Assembly: GCA_022539475.1 (NCBI GenBank)
Contig: VCMS01000119.1
Span: 62,001-126,000 of the forward strand
DNA: 64,000 nt
Direction of reading: 5' to 3'
From: Gracilaria domingensis
Taxonomy: Eukaryota; Rhodophyta; Florideophyceae; Gracilariales; Gracilariaceae
In this document: positions 1 through 9,649 of the stretch, piece by piece
How the letters are laid out: every line of letters begins with the position of its first letter
Position numbering within the stretch: the first letter of the stretch is position 1
Made by a program: the position numbers and the translations under genes
The notes under the pieces: generated by a model
What the model saw: only the letters and a program-made list of their open reading frames with translations
What the model was told of the DNA's origin: nothing
Database searches by the model: none

Positions 1-503
1 ACTCGCGCACGTCATTCTCACGGCGGTTCCAGAGGGCTGTTGCTGCTCCGGCGTATGATGATGGCGACGCTTTCGTCGGCGCCACGGCAGTGCACCGCGA
101 CGTTGCTTCCCGCAGCCGTGGAACGAAGGCGCGTCGTTCTTTCGGAGGCGCGAATGATTTCCCGCCACCGATGATTGGCGGCGACAGCAGGGTCAGCGTG
201 GACTCCGTGGCCACGCAGCTTCGAATTGCATTCGGCGCCAATTGCAAATCCGCGTGGCAAATTGGTTTGCTTGCTTCGCTGGTACGTGTAGCTGCGCTGT
301 TTTGAGGACATCCCCCTAGGGCATCTCCACTGCCGTTTGGGTTGTTGCCACCGTCTCAGTGGCTGACGTCGTGCACGCCATTCCGTTGCTGTCCTCCTTC
401 GTTGCCGTCTTCCTTCGCTGCCTCTCCAGTCGCCACCTCGCCTTCTCTCTCCGCACTCGCTTTCGTGCCCAGTTACTTCCTTTGGAGTCAGCCTACCGGC
501 ACC

Positions 504-1094
504 ATGCAGCAAATCTCCCGCACACGCTCAGAGTTCGCCATCCTTGTTCTCTTCGTGCAGCTCTCTTACGCGCAGCAGTGCGCACTTCAACGCGATGCAC
601 CGCCACCAGCACAGCGCGATACTTGGTCCCCTACACCACGCGCCGCGACGCGTTTCAACGCAACCCTCTTATTCACGGACAGCAAGTCGCGCAAAACGTG
701 GTCGCCATGCGCGAGAACGAAACCGTGTTCAATGCCAGTCGGCGACGGTGACCCTTCCTACCCGACGACGGAGTGAGCGCGTTCTGTTCACTGTGCGATC
801 AATTTACAACGGCGTGCGATGGAGCCACCACTGTGCCTGCAGTTGACACGGTGCAGAATGTAATACGATACGAGGAGAGCTTGCTGAAACTGGACGCCAT
901 GCGCAACAATGCGATGCGGTTTGGCGCGAAAGTCGGCGGATGGCGCGTTTCGTCCTGTCCACACACTCATTGTGATTGGCCACCACGTGGACACGCTCAC
1001 TTGCAACAACCAGCACTTGGGCAAGAATGAACGTTTTGTCAATCCCGAATGCCAGAAGTGGGGTCTTCCAGGAAAAGCTACTCTGACAGAATGA
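504..1094 (+). pseudogene. Possible remnant of a secreted-protein gene
   Basis: A methionine at 504 opens a frame that begins like a signal peptide: a short polar stretch, then the hydrophobic run FAILVLFVQLSYA followed by QQC. Beyond it, protein-like sequence lies in other frames: a stretch with RYLVPYTTRRDAF and MRENETVF, then a cysteine-containing stretch (CSLCDQFTTACDGATT), then LIVIGHHVDT near 960-990. No single frame spans the region, so it is either a decayed gene or one with introns I cannot place. IVIGHHVDT faintly recalls the metal-site strand of M28 peptidases, but the match is too short to assign. The far end overlaps the left arm of an inverted repeat. Function is unknown and the call is tentative. 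Confidence 0.25.
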
Positions 1095-1939
1095 CAAAGA
1101 GAGCACCTGGCATACGCCCTACAGGTTACATGGACCGTACAGAAAGTTTTTTTGTGATGGCTGTCGCCAATGCATTTAAACGGTACGGTCGCATTGCTTC
1201 TTGTTCCTCACAGACTTCAGCTCTAGCGCTTCATTTGGACCCGTAAAGACACGCATCACCCAGCAAACCGCTATTTGAGTCCAGCCCGTTCAATTGAAGG
1301 AGTTCAGACCCTCGCGCTCTTCGGGCACGAGCACGAACAGCCACTGCCCAACATGCACAGACGAAACTTCAGCGCAGCGCTCGAACTTTTTTGACGACGC
1401 GAGCAACAAGTGCACAAGCAAGGAAGAACCATTCTCTTTTTGGTCAACATTGCGGTGGAAACTAGAGCCACAGATGTATTGTACTGCTTCATGAAAGTGC
1501 TGCTTTCCACACAAGTTCTACGAAGATCTACGAGAGCGATTTTCTGAATTGTTCGCTGTCGCCCTTGTTCAACAACATTCGGCGCTGAGCGCAAGCGTGC
1601 GTCTCCGAAATTCATTTGCAGCTTGAACCTCACGGCCTCAATTATTTTTGCGGTCAAGAAGAGGAAGTAGTTTACCAACTGGAGAATAGGCCATTACAAT
1701 GACGGTGAAGGAAGAAGTGCTGCTTTGTCGAGGAAAGGAGTTTAGCGAGAGAGGTTTGAATCGTTTGTAAAGAAGCTTATACCACTAGTTTACCGTCAGC
1801 TTACGATTGTCACTTTGAAGCGGGGTTCGGACCCCCGCTCCAGGGTGACAAAGTCATAGCGACTTACGCGACGCTTTATGGTGCTCTCATTGGTCAGAGT
1901 TTGTCGCTTTGTCATTCTGGCTTTTCCTGGAAGACCCCA
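1059..1939. repeat. Segment bounded by an imperfect inverted repeat
   Basis: A 20-base block at 1059-1078 (TGGGGTCTTCCAGGAAAAGC) recurs inverted at 1920-1939. Just inside, CAGAATGACAAAG at 1087-1099 recurs inverted at 1907-1919. The arms match over two blocks with a small gap, as in the termini of a MITE or short DNA transposon about 0.88 kb long. I saw no convincing target duplication and no transposase. The interior has only short frames that I regard as chance, plus the hairpin at 1809-1849. Confidence 0.5.
1809..1849. other. Strong stem-loop
   Basis: A 17-base arm (1809-1825) and its near-complement (1833-1849) flank a 7-base loop TTCGGAC. Sixteen of 17 positions can pair, two of them as G-T, and the seven pairs next to the loop are almost all G-C. 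The inner part (GGGG, TTCGGAC, CCCC) resembles a tRNA T-arm, but no D-arm, anticodon arm or acceptor stem is present. It sits near the right arm of the inverted repeat. It may be a structural part of that element. Confidence 0.55.
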
Positions 1940-2129
1940 GTTTTGCTGTGTTGACAAAAATAGCTTGACAATTTGATCTGATGCGACGCAACCTACGAAG
2001 GTAACACGAGGCGCAATTTATACACGCGTACTTTCTGCTTGGCGCACACGGGGAGCCAAAGCTGTTCATCTCCCGATTGGATGGCACCATTAACAAACTT
2101 TTTCTTTGTTGGCGATACCAACACGGCGA

Positions 2130-5100
2130 ATGTCGAGCAGAACCCACTGGCTTTTCTACCTGCGGAGAGTTTCATTCCTTTGGTGCATACTCACCGCCCC
2201 GTTGGCTTCTCTTGCTTATTCAGAGAACACGGCACTCACTATCGTTCTTCCGAAGGCTATCGACGACTTGCTTTCGCGATCGGGCCACGCCGCTGAGGAA
2301 GCCTTCCAAATGGACTTTGCAGCTCTCAACGACAAATGGTACATTGTGTTCCTCGCCTACATTGCCGCCTTCTTGCCGTGGACCGCCTTCGGCGCCAAGG
2401 ACTTCATTAGCGCCGAATGGAAGACCGTGCGCCACACGCGCAATGCGGGCTACATCAATCTTTTCTGTTCGTTCGTCCCGGCGTTGTACATTCTCGTCTA
2501 CTGCTCCACTCAGTTTGCCGCTGCTGACTGGAAAGAAGGAAGTGCTGCCGTGGTTGCACTTTCTTTCGCGTTGCTGCACGCTGCTCGCACGGCCTGGGGT
2601 TTGTGGCAGCTTCATGTGTTTCGTTCGTGGTGTGCTCAGAGCATTGATGCGTTGCGGCTCATGGGAGTTGCTTTCACGTTCACGGACAAGGAACGGCGCG
2701 TATTGTCAGAGCGAGAAAGTTCTTCATTGAAACTGGCAGACCTCGTTCTGGTGAATAGCAGTGTTGTCGACAACCAACTGTTTCATGGGGACGTCAAGAG
2801 CTATGTGCGCTACGCTGGTTCTGTAGATTTGCGAACGCCATCATCAGCTCCCCGCGATACATGGCCAGAAACTGCTGCACTGCTGTGGAAGTACATTGTG
2901 CTCTGGTCCAACACCCTCTTCTGTTCTTGTGTCATGATGTTGGACGGTGCCCGCTATTTTGTCGGTGCGAAGACGAGTGGCAAACTGCAGCAGGTGCCCA
3001 AGGAACCGTCTGAAGTGTGGGTCAACTGGGCTGTTGCGTTCGCAGCTCAAGGACTGAAGGAGTGGATGTCAGATTTCAATGTTTCTGCAAACCCAAAGGC
3101 CGACAAGGAAGACGGCAAAACAAACAGTTATGAAGCCTGGCAAAGACGAGCATCTTATTACGCATCTGAAGTGCTTTCAACTAGTATCATGCAACTGTGG
3201 CCAGAAATAGAAGCGGGAACGACCAATGAGGGAGGTGTGATGGGGCCCATGATTTGGAATGGATGGAAAACTGGGTCAATGGTGCACTCGGGAAGAGTAG
3301 TGAGGAATGAACTTCTAGAACTTGCAATGAGAAGTGGAGAAGGGCTACCGTTTGGTGCGCCACATGATGACTTGCTTCAGTATGCAGAGGAATGGGATGG
3401 CGAGAAGGGATATAGCGCGTATAGCCGACATTTGGATAGCAAGAAGACGAGATTGGATGTTCGAAAGGAGTTCTGCTCTCAGATTGAAAAGCTGGATGTC
3501 AACATGCTCGAATGTCTCACTATTCTCTTGTTCTTGGGGACGCGTTCTTTGAGGCTTGACAACGAGGTCTTCACACAGGAGTCTGCGGGTGATGAACAAG
3601 ATACGAAACGACGTGGAAACCATGGAATGGATGAAGAGTATTCCGAGGCTCTTGACAATGAGGATGAATCGTTCAACCAGGCACTGGAAAATTTGAGGAA
3701 ACAACTCTCACTCCCTTTGAAAGCAGAAGCAAGAAGTAGCAATGATGCGGCAGAAAAGGAGACAGATTTGGGACAGGTTCTGCCTTCACTCCCGTTTTCA
3801 AACGGATGGAGGCATGCAAAGTCGAGGAACAGGCACGTTCTGCGGGTTGGAGAGGTTGTGGATAATTGGTTGGCGTTGGTTGCTGGAGATGGAATAAAGT
3901 TCATGCTGAGCCTGAACAACAAGTGGGCGAAAGTATTCAGTGATGCATCTCCTGATCGAATGGGGAAGGGAACTGATGAGGGAGACTTAAGAAACGCAAT
4001 GAATGAAAGCTGTGATCCTGGACGGGGCGAGGATACCTCTCTTGCTCACACTCGAGACTTTCAGAGAACGTTGGAAAGTGCTAGACTTCGATACCAGTTT
4101 GGTGACGAGAACTGTATTTGTGACTGGGGTATGAACTTTGGAATGACATTCATGGGGTACCGAATGGAGGTGGTTCGATCGTATCTAGCGGAATGGGTGC
4201 ACAGAATGACGAACGAATTGAAGAGCGATGAATGCGCAACAAGTTTGTCGTCCAGGTTCCGAGGCTGTGTTCCAGGAGATCGGCGAGCGGGGCATGGAGC
4301 TGATTCCCTCCAGATTGTACTAAGCAAAGCTCTTTCTCGTAGCCTCAAGCGTGGTGAGAGAAGCTCAACCCTTCGATCGCGACAATTCCATACTCGGTTG
4401 TTGTGGGAGCTTCAGGAGCACTTGGAAAGCGAGATAGAGAGTTGGATGGGATGTGAGAAGGATGATGTTCCAGACCATGGCCCCGACAGCCTTGCCCTAG
4501 TGGCCCTTTGTATGCTTTCCTTTCCATCAATCAACGTTGAGGTGCAAGAGGAAAACTTACCAAACACAGTTATTGTTTCGAAATGCAATGGATGGTGCGG
4601 AATCCAGATTGAGTGCTGCTCTGGGGAAGATGCAGACTCCGGAACAACCATCAATGGTTTTGAAAAGCTAGAGCTAGTAGTTGAGCCAATTTGCGGGCCT
4701 CAGAAAGGTCGTGTGCAAGTTCGTCTTGATATGAACGAATCTGAAGCTCAGATGTCGGCAATTGTTTCAGTTGGGCTTGATAACGACGACGAGTTTGTTT
4801 GGGAGTGGTGGCGAGACACGTTCATTGGGCGACTAGAGGGCATGAAGGAATGGCAACAGCAGCACTATATGGACTGTTCGCTAGAAGTGGTACCGTCGTC
4901 TGGATGTATGAGTACAGAATTCGAATGGTACAGAACGATGGCGAACGAAAAGTTTGAAGTATGGAAAGGCTGGAAACCATTCCGGACAGAGATTTGCATG
5001 TTTGAAATGAAGCGAAACTCGTTGTTGAGAAAAAGTCAGCCAGTACGAAACTTGCCACCAACAAGTCTCCAATGGGGTCAATACAAAGCTATTTTGGGGT

Positions 5101-6110
5101 TTACGAAACAGACGCTGTCTGTTGTATCCTACGAAGTGGCCGAGTCTCATATCCTTTTGCATGCGATGAGCATGATTCGTGAATCAATATCTCAGGGCTT
5201 GAGAATGAGCGAGAATCTGCTAGGAAATGGTCCACAAGATCTTGAGGAAGGCGACCAGCAGGCCATGCTGAGAAAGGCAGAAGATTTGTGCACGGGAGAC
5301 CTGGTTGATGGGGAGAGGGCGCTCTTGCTGTACGAAACGGCTGTTTCGCAGCTTGGGAACGTGGAAGCGCTAGAGAAGGGTGTGGAGTTCATCCTGGGAA
5401 ATGGGCGTATTGCGGATTTGCGGGCGACTCAATTGGTTCACATGTTCATGAGCTACATCGTTCCCTCTGGTGTGGTTACTGGATCTAGAATCGAAACGGA
5501 AGGATATGACGAATTGAGAAATGTCGTTTTGAGAACTTGTAAGCGTCTTGTACTGCATTCTGAGATGTCAGGGACGGATATCAGCCTGTACGAAATCTTG
5601 GTGTTCTTATCCGCATATGGGCATGAAAATGGGAACGAACAGATTCAAACACTAATGGAAGTGTTGCTGTGTCGTTTTAGGACGCACGAGGCCGTCTACC
5701 ATTATGCCGAGTATTACAAGTTTAGGTTTCGCGCAGGGATTACCAGCACATCAAGATACCGAGAACAGACACTTACGAGAAGTAAGGACCGAATATATTC
5801 AGCCGAGACAATGTCAACAATACCTGAGAAAGATAAGCTGAAATGCGACTGGCCCTATGTTGTCCGTCTCCTTGAGAGATCAGAGAAAGCGATTCAATCA
5901 AGTGCGTCCAACCTGCTCGCATTGCTTCTTCGGAACGGCGCTGATGGTGTGAGCGTTGACGCTGTGCGGGCACAAGCGCTGTACGAGAGAGCGATTGAGG
6001 AGGGTGGCCATGTTTTTGCAATGATCAACTTGGCAGCGCTTCTTCACAAGGCGCTGATGGTGTGGGTGTTGACGCTGTGCGGGCACAATCGCTGTACGAG
6101 AGAGCATTGA
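2130..6110 (+). CDS. Membrane protein with C-terminal Sel1-like repeats
   Basis: A single open frame of about 1,326 residues, read from the first ATG (the frame is open upstream but has no earlier ATG). The N-terminus looks like a signal peptide or anchor (LFYLRRVSFLWCILTAPLASLAYS). Hydrophobic segments follow near residues 70-87, 105-120 and 140-155 (WYIVFLAYIAAFLPW; LFCSFVPALYILVYC), so it is probably membrane-bound. The middle of about 900 residues is acidic and tryptophan-rich and matches no domain I know. The C-terminus, from about residue 1,260, carries Sel1-type helical repeats (GADGV-VDAVRAQALYERAIEEGG-AM-NLA-LL), a TPR-like scaffold for protein binding. The frame stops at 6110 after a 1-base shift inside the repeats, while repeat DNA continues to about 6,745, so the true protein was probably longer or the sequence has errors. 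No introns are evident. Confidence 0.75.
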   Translation: MSSRTHWLFYLRRVSFLWCILTAPLASLAYSENTALTIVLPKAIDDLLSRSGHAAEEAFQMDFAALNDKWYIVFLAYIAAFLPWTAFGAKDFISAEWKTVRHTRNAGYINLFCSFVPALYILVYCSTQFAAADWKEGSAAVVALSFALLHAARTAWGLWQLHVFRSWCAQSIDALRLMGVAFTFTDKERRVLSERESSSLKLADLVLVNSSVVDNQLFHGDVKSYVRYAGSVDLRTPSSAPRDTWPETAALLWKYIVLWSNTLFCSCVMMLDGARYFVGAKTSGKLQQVPKEPSEVWVNWAVAFAAQGLKEWMSDFNVSANPKADKEDGKTNSYEAWQRRASYYASEVLSTSIMQLWPEIEAGTTNEGGVMGPMIWNGWKTGSMVHSGRVVRNELLELAMRSGEGLPFGAPHDDLLQYAEEWDGEKGYSAYSRHLDSKKTRLDVRKEFCSQIEKLDVNMLECLTILLFLGTRSLRLDNEVFTQESAGDEQDTKRRGNHGMDEEYSEALDNEDESFNQALENLRKQLSLPLKAEARSSNDAAEKETDLGQVLPSLPFSNGWRHAKSRNRHVLRVGEVVDNWLALVAGDGIKFMLSLNNKWAKVFSDASPDRMGKGTDEGDLRNAMNESCDPGRGEDTSLAHTRDFQRTLESARLRYQFGDENCICDWGMNFGMTFMGYRMEVVRSYLAEWVHRMTNELKSDECATSLSSRFRGCVPGDRRAGHGADSLQIVLSKALSRSLKRGERSSTLRSRQFHTRLLWELQEHLESEIESWMGCEKDDVPDHGPDSLALVALCMLSFPSINVEVQEENLPNTVIVSKCNGWCGIQIECCSGEDADSGTTINGFEKLELVVEPICGPQKGRVQVRLDMNESEAQMSAIVSVGLDNDDEFVWEWWRDTFIGRLEGMKEWQQQHYMDCSLEVVPSSGCMSTEFEWYRTMANEKFEVWKGWKPFRTEICMFEMKRNSLLRKSQPVRNLPPTSLQWGQYKAILGFTKQTLSVVSYEVAESHILLHAMSMIRESISQGLRMSENLLGNGPQDLEEGDQQAMLRKAEDLCTGDLVDGERALLLYETAVSQLGNVEALEKGVEFILGNGRIADLRATQLVHMFMSYIVPSGVVTGSRIETEGYDELRNVVLRTCKRLVLHSEMSGTDISLYEILVFLSAYGHENGNEQIQTLMEVLLCRFRTHEAVYHYAEYYKFRFRAGITSTSRYREQTLTRSKDRIYSAETMSTIPEKDKLKCDWPYVVRLLERSEKAIQSSASNLLALLLRNGADGVSVDAVRAQALYERAIEEGGHVFAMINLAALLHKALMVWVLTLCGHNRCTREH

Positions 6111-6469
6111 GGAGGGTGGCATGTTTTGCAATGATCAACTTGGCAGCGCTTCTTCACAAAGGCGCTGATGGTGTGGGTGTTGACGCTGTGCGGGCACAAG
6201 CGCTGTACGAGAGAGCGATTGAGGAGGGTGGCATGTGGCCGCAATGAACAACTTGGCAATGATTCTTCACAAAGGCGCTGATGGTGTGGGTGTTGACGTG
6301 TCGGGCACAAGCGCTGTACGAGAGAGCGATTGAGGAGGGTGGGCATGTGGCGCAATGAACAACTTGCACGCTTCTTGAGAAGGGCTGATGGTGTGGGTGT
6401 TGACGCTGTGCGGGCACAAGCGCTGTACGAGAGAGCGATTGAGGGGTGGCGATGTTCTGCAATGACAAC

Positions 6470-6507
<38 letters not shown>

Positions 6508-6745
6508 CGATGGGCAATGCTTCTTGCGAAAGGCGCTGATGGTGTGGGGGTTGACGCTATGCGGGCACAAGCGCTGTACGAGAGAGCGATTGAAGAGGGT
6601 GGCGTTGTGGACGCAATGTACAACTTGGCACGTCTTCTTGAGAAAGGCGCTGGTGTGGGCGTTGATGCTGTGCGGGCACAAGCGCTGTACGAGAGAGCGA
6701 TTGAGGAGGTGGCAATGTGGAGTGAGCCACTGGGCAGTGCTTGAG
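5938..6745 (+). repeat. Tandem Sel1-coding repeat array, unit about 114 bp
   Basis: About seven tandem copies of a roughly 38-codon Sel1 unit. The conserved CTGATGGTGTG start recurs near 5941, 6054, 6165, 6278, 6385 and 6535, with a shortened copy near 6650. Spacings are 113, 111, 113, 107 and 150 instead of a constant multiple of three, so the copies fall into different frames. The DNA is nearly identical between copies, which points to recent unequal exchange or replication slippage. The small length differences may be decay of the array or consensus errors in a collapsed repeat. Confidence 0.85.
6472..6507 (+). repeat. 36-base G homopolymer inside the Sel1 array
   Basis: An uninterrupted run of 36 G residues replaces part of one Sel1 unit, between CAATGACAACTT and CGATGGGCAATGC. 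It lengthens that unit to about 150 bp. It would encode polyglycine and has no counterpart in the other units, so it is either a slippage tract or an assembly artefact. Confidence 0.9.
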
Positions 6746-8337
6746 AATAGTGCTCATAAGATGGACGTTCACGCTTGGGTACACTTAGGAAAACGTAGAT
6801 GGTGTTTCGAGGACGCCATATTCCGTTGCCTCCTTTGTCACTGGCAGGTGCAGGTTCTCCGTAGTAGCGCGTACCAGAAGCTCTCGACGACGGCGCGGCT
6901 GCAACCAACCGTCGGTTAGAACGCCGTCCTACCGTTTCCGAGGCTTTCAATCCGTTGCCGCTGCGCTCCAGCAACCCGGTAAGCGATCCTGGCCGGATTG
7001 CACAGCTCGCCTCTGCAATATCGCGATCGTCCCACATGTGGTGGCCGCATGTTGAACTGCGCCTTACGTAGGCACTACCATCCGCGGCTAAAGCCCCCTT
7101 CGGTGATGTGAGGGTGGAAGCATTGCTTGTTGGGGCCCTTGCTTGTTGCCGCTTCCCTTTATGTTTCCGCCAACCGCCAATGATGGTTGAAATGTCACAG
7201 TCGTGTATCCATTTCGATGCAGCTTCTCGATCTAGCTGTTCTAGTGTTCGCGGCATCTATGCGGACATCTCGAACAGATATCTGTACCTTTCCATAGTTG
7301 GCCACCCAGGTTGGTTACAACTCGCGCAACGTGCACTTACATGCCGAGCGTATTGTTCTCGGAGAGTTGCTGCTAAAGAAGACAGATGCTTTTTTGGCAA
7401 CTGAGCAACTACGAAGACACGATTACGCCACTCATCGTTCTTACTGCATATAGCGTGCGACCCTTGTCCTCGTCACTGACGTCGTATCTTTAGAAATCAG
7501 AAATTCATATGACTTTCACATACGTCAACTTTGCGCGCTCTCTCAAGAACTACTCGAGACGAGGTACCCGCATTGGGTTCTCAAGCTTGCTCTGACCGCT
7601 GCGTGTTTATCAACTCAGAAGAACCTCGTCCTGTGTGAGAACCACCTGAACAAAACCATGGAATGTGAGCGGGAACAATAACCATTCTTATCATTCCCGT
7701 AGGCTAGAGCTGTTCCGTAATATATATCTGGCGTCGGGTCTGTACCCGCTACGTCAGGGGCTCACGGTGATGGCTAACGGGGGAAACGCGCGCTGTTGGC
7801 AATTTGAACTTGAAGTCTTTTCCTGGTTGGGTCGAACACACGTGCGTGTGCCGGCGCGATTCCGTGCTCCATGCACGGACCATACACCCTCGCTGTACCA
7901 GCGTGAAATCTGCGCTCCCATTGGCACACTTGTTTGCTCTTGCTTGGACTTTTTCTTCGAAAACAGAAAAAGCTCAAAATCATAAAATATTACTTTTCAC
8001 TCGTTTTTTATATCGTAAGATAAGCATTTGCCTTATCACTGTAATGTTTTCTTGTATGCGCGGGTACCCATTGTTTTCAATAACGATGCTGTGGTGCAAA
8101 ACTCAAAGAGAAACAGAGCTACAAGGACGCAAAGGGGCATTCAAGACTACATTTTGCGTCGTCGCTTCCTATGAATCGTGGCCTTCTGAGAGGGAAAGTT
8201 TTCAAATATTTCAGTCTTTCTATTTCTTCGCACCTACTAGCTTTGCACAACAGCAAGTTCTTGAACTCACGATACTTTCTATTCTGAATTGGAAAATGTC
8301 GACATGCTTCGAGATAATTTTTGACGTAAAGGAAAAC
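6746..8337. other. No gene recognised
   Basis: Past the Sel1 array the sequence has only short frames in several phases. The longest minus-strand frame runs antisense through the repeats and is not credible as a gene. A plus-strand stretch at 7804-8388 is open for 194 codons, but its composition is like that of the flanking AT-rich DNA and I recognise no domain. The region may hold the decayed 3' part of the Sel1 gene and the downstream flank of the kinase gene. Confidence 0.4.
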
Positions 8338-8528
8338 CAGGCCCGTATTTGTGACTTACTATTTTGCGAAATAATAGAAATTGACTGACGACTGTAGCAA
8401 AACAAATAGTGATCATCCTACTTTTTTCTTATTTTTAGAACGGTGTGACTAGTCGATATGCCAATTTTGTTGACTACTGAAAACTCAAATTACTTTTTTG
8501 ATATTTACAAATACGGCCCTGAGTCCCT
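8338..8528. mobile_element. hAT-type MITE, copy a
   Basis: A short non-coding element that starts CAGGCCCGTATTTGTGAC and ends with the inverted form (ACAAATACGGCCCTG at 8507-8521). Its inside resembles copy b directly to the right. GGAAAAC occurs on both sides (8331-8337 and 8529-8535) and may be the target duplication, which leaves a few extra bases at the right end. CAGGG-type termini with 7-8-base duplications fit non-autonomous hAT elements. Confidence 0.6.
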
Positions 8529-8543
8529 GGAAAACCCTTAAAC

Positions 8544-8727
8544 CAGGGCCGTATTTATGACTACCTATTTTGCTAAATTATGGACATTGACTGACTACTC
8601 CGGCAAAACGAGTAGTCATTATCTTAATTATTGAATACTTTTGCGGCAGTCTGACTACTAGATTTGGAGCTTTTGTGACTATATGACTAATTATTCGGCT
8701 ATTTGGGTAGTCATAAATAAGCCCCTG
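8544..8727. mobile_element. hAT-type MITE, copy b
   Basis: A 184-bp element with terminal inverted repeats. The left end reads CAGGGCCGTATTTATGAC and the right end is the complement of CAGGGGCTTATTTATGAC. It is flanked by an exact 8-bp target duplication CCTTAAAC (8536-8543 and 8728-8735). An 8-bp duplication with CAGGG ends is the hallmark of the hAT superfamily. There is no coding capacity. It is a close relative of copy a, 15 bp to its left. Confidence 0.85.
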
Positions 8728-8794
8728 CCTTAAACGAGTGCGTGACTGCCCGACATCTGATGATATCCTTCGTGAAATCTTCGAGTAACAGAAG

Positions 8795-9649
8795 TCAACG
8801 TCGCTGCTGTGCCTTAGCCTCTCGAAGCGCACGCCTGAGCAGCCTGGATATTCGAGAGTAATCTATCTCGTCTCCGCTCACCACGTGTTGCACCAGGGTA
8901 CGAACCGGATCCGGAATTGGCGCACCATTACTCTCTCGTGAGTCAAACGCTTTTTCGAGGTTCTCCAAAATCCGGTCTCTCTGGAATGCGGAGAGCGAAA
9001 TCCAGAAAATACCGCCACGGTGCCGATCTGGAATGAGTCCATCGACCCCGTTCCTGAACATCTTCACCATGACATGGCATAACTCACCAACATCATCCAT
9101 TTCTAAACTCTCATCATCCCGGCCAGAATTCCCCAAGTCTATGGCGAACACAGATTTGCGATCGTTTCCACTTCTTCCAAACAAAATATTTCGTTCTGAG
9201 ATATCACCATGAGCAATACGTTTCTGGTGCATGCCACGAATGATATTGTATATCTGGTATGTAATATGAAGAATTGTATAATTTGAAGCAGGTCTGTCTC
9301 TATCTTCAAGCCATTCTTCGATAGAGGCTCCAAATCTCGTCATTACAATGTACTTGGTACCGTCATGGGTTCCGTTCTCATAAACTGTAGGTATCTGTAG
9401 ATGGGGTGCTACCTGATTTAAGTGTCGAAGGTTTCTCCACTCTTCGCGCAAACATCTTCGGACTTCCTCGAGTTCTTGTTCGCTATGTGCGTATTCAAAT
9501 TTTATGACTACGGAGGAGTGTCGTCTCAACCTATCTCTAGCAGCATAGACAGCCCCAAATCCACCGATACCAATCAAATATTGTATCTTCCACCTTCCAT
9601 TGAGAGTTTGTCCAGTATAATCTGGGGAATGTACGAAAGCTGATGACAT
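8795..9649 (-). CDS. CK1-like protein kinase
   Basis: A 284-residue single-exon kinase, read from the first ATG (the frame is open a little further upstream without an ATG). It shows the glycine-rich loop GIGGFGAVYAARD, the VAIK-type lysine in VVIKFE, a glutamate in helix C (LREEWRNL), the catalytic loop HGDISERNIL and a DLG metal-binding motif (AIDLGNSG). HGD instead of HRD and DLG instead of DFG, together with the G-loop style, place it near the CK1/TTBK group. About 95 residues follow the DLG motif, so the C-lobe is shorter than usual and lacks the expected substrate-binding segments. Catalytic residues are present, so it may be active. No signal peptide or membrane segment is seen. Two MITEs lie just beyond its 3' end. 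Confidence 0.8.
   Translation of the reverse strand: MSSAFVHSPDYTGQTLNGRWKIQYLIGIGGFGAVYAARDRLRRHSSVVIKFEYAHSEQELEEVRRCLREEWRNLRHLNQVAPHLQIPTVYENGTHDGTKYIVMTRFGASIEEWLEDRDRPASNYTILHITYQIYNIIRGMHQKRIAHGDISERNILFGRSGNDRKSVFAIDLGNSGRDDESLEMDDVGELCHVMVKMFRNGVDGLIPDRHRGGIFWISLSAFQRDRILENLEKAFDSRESNGAPIPDPVRTLVQHVVSGDEIDYSRISRLLRRALREAKAQQRR

Noticed and set aside
1809-1849. tRNA gene
   Set aside because: Only the T-arm-like tip fits; the other arms and an acceptor stem are missing.
5938-6745. Possible CRISPR-like array
   Set aside because: Units are contiguous coding repeats with no unique spacers, in a eukaryotic-type window.
6267-7256. Minus-strand frame of 329 codons
   Set aside because: Most of it is antisense to the Sel1 repeats and includes a proline run read from the G tract; no domain.
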